Source of the DNA: CAZCZY01 sp964503525
GTDB taxonomy: Bacteria > Patescibacteriota > JAUYIX01
DNA length: 25,418 bases
NCBI GenBank assembly: GCA_964503525.1
Contig: CAZCZY010000042.1
Span: 1 to 25,418, forward strand
Reading direction: 5' to 3'
The notes below the pieces were generated by a model that saw only the letters and a program-made list of their open reading frames with translations, ran no database searches and was not told the DNA's origin. Shown piece by piece: positions 19,183 to 25,418 of this stretch; the first letter of the stretch is position 1; each line of letters begins with the position of its first letter. Both the position numbers and the translations under genes were made by a program.

Positions 19183-19947
19183 GTGTATTACTACGTATAC
19201 GATTCTTTTGTCGCCGACAAGGAGTTTCGGCGGGTTCTTCAGCTCATAGAGACAGAGACAAACAATCTCGGGCTGACAGGAGAGCGCGCACAGACATCCA
19301 CGTTGCGTAAAGCTGACGAGTTGGTTAAAGAAGCAGCGGAGCGAGGCTACAAACCAATCGTCATAGTGGGAGATGACGGCACACTCAATGCCGCCATTAA
19401 TGCAGTCGCACGAAATAATTTTGACGTGCCGCTAGCATATGTACCCGTAAAAAAAGATCAGCCGCTCGCATTTTTATTGGGTGTAACACCAGAGAGTGCA
19501 ATTGTAAGCTTATCGCGCAGAGTGGTTAGGGAATTGGCACTGGCTAAAGCAAACCAAAACTTTTTTTTAGCGAGCATCAATTGCTACTCACAACCCCAAG
19601 CTAGTACGCGCTGGCTTCCCGGCAAATCAGTGACCGATGTGTTTGAACCAGAATTATTATTGGACGAACATATCCGTATATCGGCGCCAGTTGATCGCGT
19701 CCTCATCGAACACAAACCAGACAGCGGCGCATTTAGAGTTTCGCTTAGAAACGAGTCACGTGGGTTACTCCGACGAACCACCTTTAACGAGCAGGGAATA
19801 TTTTGGGCAAAGCACATCGAGATGAAATCGAAAAAACCGATCACCTGTCTTCTCGACGGACGAGCCATTATCCGCGCACCACTTGATATACAATTGAGTG
19901 ACCAGCATGTGTCTTTGATTGTCGGACGTACGCGCAGGTTTGGTTAG
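19183..19947 (+). CDS. Diacylglycerol-kinase-like protein (DAGK catalytic domain family)
   Basis: 254 residues. An N-terminal Rossmann-like region (YYVYDSFVADKEF) leads to IVGDDGTLNAAINAV (about 61-75), the nucleotide-binding loop of the diacylglycerol/sphingosine/NAD kinase superfamily. The usual GGDGT is G63-D64-D65-G66-T67, with Asp for the second Gly. The C-terminal half has the beta-sandwich-like pattern of these proteins (LLRRTTFNEQGIFW, PITCLLDGRAIIRAP). It would phosphorylate a lipid or polyol, but the altered loop leaves activity open. GTG is the start, directly abutting the bactofilin stop at 19180-19182, with no separate ribosome site; coupled translation is likely. Confidence 0.65.
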   Translation: MYYYVYDSFVADKEFRRVLQLIETETNNLGLTGERAQTSTLRKADELVKEAAERGYKPIVIVGDDGTLNAAINAVARNNFDVPLAYVPVKKDQPLAFLLGVTPESAIVSLSRRVVRELALAKANQNFFLASINCYSQPQASTRWLPGKSVTDVFEPELLLDEHIRISAPVDRVLIEHKPDSGAFRVSLRNESRGLLRRTTFNEQGIFWAKHIEMKSKKPITCLLDGRAIIRAPLDIQLSDQHVSLIVGRTRRFG

Positions 19948-19964
19948 TTCGCCGATAATAAGAG

Positions 19965-19994
19965 TGGACCTGATGGCCACATCGTGGGTATAGT
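19965..19994 (+). promoter_or_regulatory. Candidate promoter for the 20005 gene
   Basis: TGGACC (19965-19970, 4 of 6), an 18-base spacer and TATAGT (19989-19994, 5 of 6). The ATG lies 10 bases after the -10, so the transcript would be almost leaderless; no ribosome site is seen. Confidence 0.42.
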
Positions 19995-20004
19995 GCAGTA
20001 AACT

Positions 20005-20469
20005 ATGTGGAATCTCCTCTGGGACAGCATCGGCTATTTTGTAGATAACATCTCGCGACCAATTAAGCTTTTGATCGCTGCTTTATTTTTGGCCGCGATT
20101 TATTTTTTCTTTGGCTTGCGACCAACCTTGTATGTCGCTGGGGGACTGGTGTGGTTTGTATTTATTTTTTTGGTGGTCGCACATATTTTTGTGCAGATTC
20201 GTGATCGAAAAAAAGCACGTGAAACCGCAGTGCCTCCTCTGACTCCGGCCGACCAGGCAGACGTCTTGGAGTTTCAGCAGGCGATGGAACAAACTACTTC
20301 AGCGCCGGTTTCGCAAATTGTTACGGAGGAACCAGCGCTGCCTATTGAGCAAACAGTCCCGACACCCTCAGCGGAAACGACGACGTCATCGGATCCCAAC
20401 GATCCTCTGGCAACAATTATTCCGCCCGCCCCAAACGGACAAAACGCTGGACCCGACAGCAGGCCTTGA
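20005..20469 (+). CDS. Two-helix membrane protein with disordered tail
   Basis: 154 residues: two transmembrane segments near 18-37 and 42-64 (rich in Phe and aromatic residues), a basic stop-transfer stretch RDRKKARE, then about 80 residues of Pro, Thr, Glu and Gln-rich low-complexity tail probably in the cytoplasm. No recognised family. The tail could tether a partner or be a spacer. It sits between the bactofilin unit and infB and ends just before a large hairpin. Its stop codon lies inside a TTGACA hexamer, one of two 9 bases apart. Confidence 0.62.
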   Translation: MWNLLWDSIGYFVDNISRPIKLLIAALFLAAIYFFFGLRPTLYVAGGLVWFVFIFLVVAHIFVQIRDRKKARETAVPPLTPADQADVLEFQQAMEQTTSAPVSQIVTEEPALPIEQTVPTPSAETTTSSDPNDPLATIIPPAPNGQNAGPDSRP

Positions 20470-20485
20470 CAGCATTGACATTTGC

Positions 20486-20538
20486 GCCCAAATCACGCAG
20501 AGTTTCTTTTGACTCTGCTTGATTTGGGCTAACTTTTA
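20486..20538 (+). terminator. Long hairpin between the 20005 gene and infB, terminator-like
   Basis: GCCCAAATCA (20486-20495) pairs with TGATTTGGGC (20520-20529), and after one C-T mismatch GCAGAGT (20497-20503) pairs with ACTCTGC (20512-20518); the loop is 8 bases. The stem totals 17 paired bases. What follows (TAACTTTTAC) is only moderately T rich, so termination may be partial. It ends 76 bases before infB. Confidence 0.55.
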
Positions 20539-20566
20539 CACGCGTAAGACATCCTCCTTGCGCACC

Positions 20567-20594
20567 TTCCTCTGTAGCGAGGAATTATTTTTTT
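20567..20594 (+). promoter_or_regulatory. Small hairpin plus T run immediately before infB
   Basis: TTCCTC (20567-20572) pairs with GAGGAA (20579-20584) around a 6-base loop, followed by TTATTTTTTT (20585-20594). The infB ATG is 11 bases later. It looks like a weak intrinsic terminator and may act as an attenuator if infB is transcribed from upstream. Confidence 0.35.
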
Positions 20595-20605
20595 CTGACT
20601 AGCAT

Positions 20606-22561
20606 ATGAACATCAAAGATCTTCTAAAGAAAACCGGCCTCACCAAACAAGAATTACGACGACTGATCAAGCAGTTACGCTTGCCGATTCCTGAACGTGC
20701 CAAAAAAATCGAGAAAAAATGGGCCGAACGAATCGAACAACACCTCAGGGACCTACACGAGAAAAAAGTCGAGATAGCCAAGGCGCGTGAGATCACACAG
20801 ACCGTGCAGATTCCAGCTCGCATAACCGTCAAAAAATTTGCCGAACGTTTGGACATGCCGGTGACAAAGGTCATCACGGAATTACTGCGCAATGGCTTTG
20901 TAGTTAACCTCAACGAGTCCATCGATTTTGAAACTGCCGCGGTGATCTCTGAGGATCTCGGGGTAAAGGTCGAGAAGAGTGAGGAAGAAGAGACCAGCGG
21001 CCAGACCACCAAACTGTCAACAAAACAAATGCGTGAGCTCTTGGTCGAAAAAAATCCCAAAGATCTCAAGCCCCGGCCGCCAATTGTCGTAATCACCGGC
21101 CACGTCGACCATGGCAAGACCACACTTTTGGACGCGATTCGTGAGGCCAATGTGGCGGCCGGCGAAGCGGGCGGCATCACCCAACACATCGGTGCCTACC
21201 AAGTAGTAAAAAAAGGCAAAAAAATTACCTTCCTCGATACACCTGGGCACGAGGCCTTCTCAGCCATGCGACAACGCGGAACATCTGTCACGGACATTGC
21301 AGTCTTAGTCGTCGCGGCCAATGACGGCGTCAAGCCCCAGACGATTGAGGCCATCAACTTTGCCAAGGCAGCCGAGATTCCTATCATCGTCGCAATTAAC
21401 AAGATCGACTTACCGGATGCTGACCCGACGCGCGTCAAAAAAGATCTCTCAGAAGTCGGCGTCCTGACAGAAGAATGGGGCGGCGATACGGTGGCGGTAG
21501 AAATCTCCGCAAAAATGCATAAAAATCTCGACAAGTTGCTCGAGATGATTTTGCTCGTCGCCGAAGTACAAGAACTCAAAGCCAATCCGCATCGTGCAGC
21601 GCTTGGTGTTGTGATCGAGTCTCACGTTGATAAACAAGAAGGTCCGGTTGCCTCGGTGTTGGTCTTAACCGGTACGCTCAATACCGCAGATCAAATTACG
21701 GTTGGTACAACGCAGGGTACTGTTCGTACCTTAAAAAATTTCAAAGGCGCACGGGTCGAACGCGCACTCCCATCAGACCCCGTACAAGTTTTTGGTTTAA
21801 GCCAAGCACCAGAAGCCGGCGAGACACTAATGGTTGAGGTCAGTAAACGCGTTGCCAAAGAAAAAGTTAAACAATTAAAGGATCTAGAAAAAGTACGCCG
21901 ACTCTCACGAGTATCAGAAGAGCGTGCCCTCGAAAAAAACGCCGACATTTTGAAATTGCCACTGCTACTCAAGGCGGACGTACAGGGTTCGCTCGAGGCC
22001 GTCAGTGAAACGCTCAAATCAATTGCCACCAAAGAAGTCGTGACCACCCAGGTGCGCGCCGGTGTGGGCGACGTCACGGAGTCAGACGTGATGACAGCAC
22101 AAGCGACCAAGGCGTTGATCTTGGCGTTCAACGTAAAAGTCGCGCCAGTTGCCAAGCGCATCGCCGAAAAAGAAAAAATCGAAGTCAAAACCTTCACGGT
22201 CATTTACGACTTGATCGAAGAGGCCAAACGACGCATGGCGTTACTGCTGCCAAAAGAAATTGTTCGAACCGACTTTGGAAAAGTACACTTACTCGCAATT
22301 TTCCGCACGGGTAAAGGTGAGATGATTGTAGGCGGCAAAGTTACGACCGGAATTGCGGTGCGCGGAGCGCGTATTGAAGTCATGCGCAACGACGAACAAA
22401 TTGGCACAGGCAAAGTTTCTGACTTGCAACAAAACAAAAAGCGTACCGATGAAGTCAAGACTGGATTGGAATGCGGCATGTCCTATTCCGGACAAGTTAA
22501 GTTACGCGTCGGCGACATTTTGGCGATGTACAAAGAAGAGGAGCGCGCGCGGAAACTATAG
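20606..22561 (+). CDS. infB: Translation initiation factor IF-2, short form
   Basis: GTPase that brings initiator fMet-tRNA to the 30S subunit and promotes subunit joining. 651 residues, against about 890 in E. coli; the long linker region is missing. Order: a short IF2-N helical region (1-50, KKTGLTKQELRRL), a second IF2-N-like module (about 70-115, ITVKKFAERLDMP), then the G domain with G1 GHVDHGKT (165-172), DTPGHEAF and NKID, followed by domain II and the C-terminal IF2-C domain (QADVQGS-like LLKADVQGSLEA, then VGDILAMYKEE). No ribosome site is visible before ATG 20606. rbfA starts 12 bases after its stop: the conserved infB-rbfA pair. Confidence 0.97.
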   Translation: MNIKDLLKKTGLTKQELRRLIKQLRLPIPERAKKIEKKWAERIEQHLRDLHEKKVEIAKAREITQTVQIPARITVKKFAERLDMPVTKVITELLRNGFVVNLNESIDFETAAVISEDLGVKVEKSEEEETSGQTTKLSTKQMRELLVEKNPKDLKPRPPIVVITGHVDHGKTTLLDAIREANVAAGEAGGITQHIGAYQVVKKGKKITFLDTPGHEAFSAMRQRGTSVTDIAVLVVAANDGVKPQTIEAINFAKAAEIPIIVAINKIDLPDADPTRVKKDLSEVGVLTEEWGGDTVAVEISAKMHKNLDKLLEMILLVAEVQELKANPHRAALGVVIESHVDKQEGPVASVLVLTGTLNTADQITVGTTQGTVRTLKNFKGARVERALPSDPVQVFGLSQAPEAGETLMVEVSKRVAKEKVKQLKDLEKVRRLSRVSEERALEKNADILKLPLLLKADVQGSLEAVSETLKSIATKEVVTTQVRAGVGDVTESDVMTAQATKALILAFNVKVAPVAKRIAEKEKIEVKTFTVIYDLIEEAKRRMALLLPKEIVRTDFGKVHLLAIFRTGKGEMIVGGKVTTGIAVRGARIEVMRNDEQIGTGKVSDLQQNKKRTDEVKTGLECGMSYSGQVKLRVGDILAMYKEEERARKL

Positions 22562-22573
22562 GACTGTCTCAAC

Positions 22574-22939
22574 ATGGGTACTCGTGTCGCCAAGATCAAT
22601 ACGCTTGTCCAAAAAGAACTCAGCCGGATAATTCTGGAGAATTTAGAATTTCCGCTAGGGGTTTTGGTTACTATCACACATGTAGAAACCTCGGTTGACC
22701 TACGACACGCGTCTGTGTACGTTAGCGTGTTGCCTGTACGCAAAATGCCGAGTTCGCTTCAACTTTTACAGCGGAGAATCGGCATGCTGCAGCAGCTATT
22801 AAACCACCGACTGGTCATGCGACCGCTGCCTCGAATTAAATTTGTACTCGACCCAGGCGAACGACATGCCGCAAAAATCGAGACCCTTCTCGCCAAAGAA
22901 AAACGCTTTGGCCCGCGCACTCACAAGACGGCGGCGTAG
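22574..22939 (+). CDS. rbfA: Ribosome-binding factor A
   Basis: Small KH-fold protein that helps mature the 30S subunit, acting around the 16S 5' helix. 121 residues, the normal length. Features: RVAKINTLVQKELSRIIL at the N-terminus, VTITHVETSVDLRHASVYVSVLP as the central KH strand-helix region, and RPLPRIKFVLD near residues 87-97. The basic C-terminus is typical. It follows infB by 12 bases and precedes the DHH phosphoesterase gene by 32, the order seen in many bacterial infB operons. Confidence 0.93.
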   Translation: MGTRVAKINTLVQKELSRIILENLEFPLGVLVTITHVETSVDLRHASVYVSVLPVRKMPSSLQLLQRRIGMLQQLLNHRLVMRPLPRIKFVLDPGERHAAKIETLLAKEKRFGPRTHKTAA

Positions 22940-22971
22940 CACACCTCGCTGCACAGCAGTACTACAAAAAT

Positions 22972-23979
22972 ATGGACACAAAACCAGAACAAAATTTGCC
23001 ACCCGCAAAACCGATACAAGCGGCCAAACTGTTAGAGCTGTGCCGCAACAGTAAGCGTATTTTGGCGCTGGCCGGTCAACCCATTGATGGCGACAGCTTG
23101 GCCTCAGCATCCGCGCTTCGCCGAGCACTACAAACGCTCAACCTTACAGTTGATCTGGCCTGCGGTGACAACGTTCCAGAGAGTCTAAAGTTTTTACCCG
23201 ACACAGATCAGGTTTTGTTTACCCCAGATTTTTTGTCGTATGACCTCATCATTATTTTAGATTGCGGCGAGTTGCGTCAAACCGGTTTTGTCGAGCAACT
23301 CATTAAAATTTTGCAGACGCAAAACCTCGCCACGGTCGTCAACATTGACCACCACTTGCAAGAGCCCGTGTATGGTCACTACAGCATTCTCGATCGCTCT
23401 GCATCAGCGACAGGTTTGATCGTGTACGAGTTGCTCAAATCCTGGAACATCCCCCTCGACGAACCCATCGCGACGGCATTGCTCACCACGCTCTACAACG
23501 ACACTGGAAGTTTTCAGCACAGCAACACCAATGCTGAGACGCTACGTATGGCGGCGGAATGTGTTCGTCACGGAGCCGATGCCGCCTTTGTTGCCGGTAA
23601 GTTGTATCGCAACAAATCTATTCGCACACTTAAATTGTGGGGCCGCGCCCTGCAACGCCTCGAGTATCGCCCAGAAAATGACATGGTTGTATCCGTCATC
23701 ACTCAAAAAGACCTGCGCGAACTCAACGTGGCCCCCGAGGAGGCCAAGGGAATTGTCAGCATCTTGAGCCAAGTTCCCGAGTGTCGTTTTGCGTTGTTGC
23801 TTACGGAAGATGAGAACAATGTAGTCAAAGGAAGTTTGCGTTCGGACGAAGGTAAAGAAACGGACGTAGCGCGCATTGCCAAATTGCTCGGCGGTGGTGG
23901 TCATCGCCTGGCCTCAGGCTTTAAACTCACGGGCCGCCTTGTCCAAGAAAACGGACGCTATAAAGTTACGGCTAGTTAA
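22972..23979 (+). CDS. DHH/DHHA1 phosphoesterase, NrnA-like
   Basis: 335 residues. NrnA-type enzymes degrade short oligoribonucleotides, pApA (the product of c-di-AMP cleavage) and pAp, using two Mn ions. Motif I is QPIDGDSLAS with D39 and D41 kept, but the motif I histidine is replaced by G35. Motif II is ILDCGE, motif III is VNIDHH, motif IV is YNDTGSFQHS, and the DHHA1 substrate motif is GGGGHRLASGF. One of six metal ligands therefore differs, so activity or metal use may be changed. It lies between rbfA and cdaA, a placement that fits both RNA turnover and c-di-AMP breakdown. The family is clear, the exact substrate is not. Confidence 0.85.
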   Translation: MDTKPEQNLPPAKPIQAAKLLELCRNSKRILALAGQPIDGDSLASASALRRALQTLNLTVDLACGDNVPESLKFLPDTDQVLFTPDFLSYDLIIILDCGELRQTGFVEQLIKILQTQNLATVVNIDHHLQEPVYGHYSILDRSASATGLIVYELLKSWNIPLDEPIATALLTTLYNDTGSFQHSNTNAETLRMAAECVRHGADAAFVAGKLYRNKSIRTLKLWGRALQRLEYRPENDMVVSVITQKDLRELNVAPEEAKGIVSILSQVPECRFALLLTEDENNVVKGSLRSDEGKETDVARIAKLLGGGGHRLASGFKLTGRLVQENGRYKVTAS

Positions 23980-24008
23980 GCGCAGGGTAGGATAACCGCA
24001 CCAATCAA

Positions 24009-24878
24009 ATGGAAACAGCCAATCTCGCCACACAACTTGAAGCCCTACGCGAACGCGGACAACTCTATCTCGAGAGTCTCAGTCTGCGCGAACACCCCTT
24101 TGCCATCATCGACATCTTGGTCGTTGCAGTAATTTTTTATTGGACCTATCGCTATGTGCGCGGGACAAAAGCCGCCTCGATTGTATGGGGCATGGTCCTG
24201 GTCGGCATTATTTTTGCTATGGGCAGCATCTTACAATTGGACGCACTTAACTGGTTACTGCGCATATTGATTCCGGTGTTATTGGTGGCGATTCCAGTCG
24301 TGTTTCAACCGGAATTGCGACGAGGGCTTGAGCGCCTGGGCCGCGGACAACCTTGGAAACTTAAGCTCGCGAGTTCGCGCCGACAAGCGGCCAGCATTGC
24401 GCATGAGATCACGCAGGCCGTAACGACACTCGCAAAAAACAAGACAGGAGCACTACTCGTAATCGAACGTCGCACCGGCCTCGACCACGAAATCGAAAAT
24501 GGCAAACGCCTCGATGCGCGCTTGTCGGCGCAACTACTTTTAAATATCTTTTTTCCAAACAGCCCCTTGCACGATGGTGCGGTGGTGACGCGCGGAGCTC
24601 ACATCGTCGCGGCTGGGGTAACACTGCCGCTCTCTGACGCAGACGAGGCCTATCAACTGGGCACCCGACATAAAGCCGGTCTTGGAATTTCTGAGGGGAG
24701 CGACGCGCTCGCTATAATTGTGAGTGAAGAGCGCGGTACGGTGAGCGTCGCATTTAACGGCCGTCTCCGCACCGACATCACCCAGCGTAAATTACTCGAC
24801 ATCGTCTTGGCGGCCGTGACGACGGCCACAACCAAAGAAGTGCGCAGTGTTTTGTCGCGTAAAGAAAGTTCGTCATGA
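24009..24878 (+). CDS. cdaA: Diadenylate cyclase (CdaA/DacA type)
   Basis: Makes the second messenger c-di-AMP from two ATP at the membrane. 289 residues. Three membrane segments lie in the N-terminal part (about 33-51, 57-77 and 82-101), as in CdaA, followed by the DAC domain with D189-G190-A191 (SPLHDGAVV) and G218-T-R-H-K (GTRHKAGLGISE). Both catalytic motifs are intact, so activity is expected. Its TGA stop overlaps the ATG of the next gene as ATGA (24875-24878), and that gene is the usual CdaR regulator. It follows a DHH phosphoesterase gene 29 bases upstream. No clear ribosome site before ATG 24009. Confidence 0.95.
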   Translation: METANLATQLEALRERGQLYLESLSLREHPFAIIDILVVAVIFYWTYRYVRGTKAASIVWGMVLVGIIFAMGSILQLDALNWLLRILIPVLLVAIPVVFQPELRRGLERLGRGQPWKLKLASSRRQAASIAHEITQAVTTLAKNKTGALLVIERRTGLDHEIENGKRLDARLSAQLLLNIFFPNSPLHDGAVVTRGAHIVAAGVTLPLSDADEAYQLGTRHKAGLGISEGSDALAIIVSEERGTVSVAFNGRLRTDITQRKLLDIVLAAVTTATTKEVRSVLSRKESSS

Positions 24879-25418
24879 AAACTACTACAGAAAAAACAGC
24901 GCAAACAAAAGTTGACAGCAGCCGCGCGCAAAAAATATTCCGGGTAATTTTTTCCAACTGGGGCGCCAAATTATTGTCCTTGCTGTTGGCTTTTGGCTTG
25001 TGGGCCTTTGTTGTCAATTCTGGTTTTAGACAAGCAATTTTGCCCGAGCCCATCCCCGTCACTGCGCGCGATTTAGAAGCTGGTCTCGCTGTCGCGGGTG
25101 ATCTACCCGGCGTAAGCGTCGAGGTCTGGGCACCGACCGCGTCGTTCCAGCGTCTCAAAACAAAGGATCTGCATGCCACGGTCATCTTGGCGGGGCTCGA
25201 GGCGGGCACGCACACCCTCGAGGTCAAAGTCTTTGCTGATGATCCCAATGTTCGCATCCTAGATATTGTCCCGCACGAGCTCAACGTGACTCTAGAAAAG
25301 GTACAAACCGAAGATTTTGAACTTAAATTTGAAACTGAGGGAGAACTCGGCCAAGGATTTGTCGCCGACAAAGCAGAACTCAAACCTACGCGCGTAAAAG
25401 CGAGCGGCGCCACGAGTG
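24875..25418 (+). CDS. cdaR: CdaR/YbbR-domain protein (partial, runs off the window end)
   Basis: Membrane-anchored regulator of the diadenylate cyclase. 181 codons are visible with no stop. One membrane segment near residues 29-47 (NWGAKLLSLLLAFGLWAFV), then YbbR repeats outside the membrane: the first about 55-148 (LPEPIPVTARDL ... HELNVTLEKV), the second beginning about 152. In Firmicutes CdaR binds CdaA in the membrane and changes its activity; the ATGA overlap with cdaA supports the same pairing. YbbR domains usually come three or four to a protein, so a large part is missing past the window end. Confidence 0.9.
   Translation, partial: MKTTTEKTAQTKVDSSRAQKIFRVIFSNWGAKLLSLLLAFGLWAFVVNSGFRQAILPEPIPVTARDLEAGLAVAGDLPGVSVEVWAPTASFQRLKTKDLHATVILAGLEAGTHTLEVKVFADDPNVRILDIVPHELNVTLEKVQTEDFELKFETEGELGQGFVADKAELKPTRVKASGATS

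Noticed and set aside
20599..21189. Minus-strand open frame of 196 codons opposite infB.
   Set aside because: Antisense to conserved IF-2 sequence, rich in Ser, Phe and Arg as expected from a mirror frame.
1..25418. Recoding of UGA (as in some Patescibacteria), CRISPR arrays, insertion sequences.
   Set aside because: UGA occurs only as a terminal stop (for example queA and cdaA); no spaced repeat array, transposase or terminal inverted repeats were found.

Overview
The window looks like a chromosomal segment from a member of the Candidate Phyla Radiation (Patescibacteria). This is an inference. It rests on a short IF-2 (651 residues), a MutY without its iron-sulfur cysteines, several small envelope proteins with no recognised family, an acyl-activating/ACP/acyltransferase fusion where a full fatty-acid pathway would normally be, and many genes lacking a Shine-Dalgarno site. 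TGA is used only as a stop, so the genetic code is standard. All six tRNA genes encode their CCA end. No transposase, CRISPR array or rRNA was seen.

Layout. 1-1641: a secreted M23 peptidase with six acidic FG-GAP-type repeats, closed by a strong terminator. 1704-5358: four tRNA genes (Arg-CCU, Pro-CGG, Ala-GGC, Pro-GGG) flanking an FAD-dependent oxidoreductase and two minus-strand membrane proteins, one with a PAS domain. 5414-8279: acpS followed at once by a three-part protein (acyl-adenylating enzyme, acyl carrier domain, PlsC-type acyltransferase). 8295-11342, minus strand: an overlapping tgt-queA-mutY operon. 11379-12122: an SGNH hydrolase. 12156-13811: two compact, sharply bounded transcription units of unrecognised genes; the second has a structured leader and a double zinc-ribbon protein. 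13843-15454, minus strand: a peroxiredoxin and dTDP-glucose 4,6-dehydratase. 15569-17090: tRNA-Ala(CGC), a small orphan gene with a second lysophospholipid-type acyltransferase, and tRNA-Val(CAC). 17118-20469: envelope genes (O-antigen ligase family, a small membrane protein, bactofilin, a diacylglycerol-kinase-like protein, a two-helix membrane protein). 20606-25418: infB-rbfA-DHH phosphoesterase-cdaA-cdaR, cut off by the window end.

The genes suggest three themes. The first is lipid acquisition and acylation: AcpS would prime the carrier domain of its neighbour, and a second acyltransferase, a lipid-kinase-like protein and an SGNH hydrolase lie within 15 kb. The second is surface construction: RmlB-type sugar synthesis, the O-antigen ligase family and bactofilin. 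The third is translation plus c-di-AMP signalling, with a cyclase, its membrane regulator and a DHH phosphoesterase in one operon.

The most striking non-coding signal is the leader at 13025-13131. Four complementary segments there can form either 1:2 plus 3:4 or 2:3, the layout of an attenuator, and a 21-codon open frame runs through segments 1 to 3.
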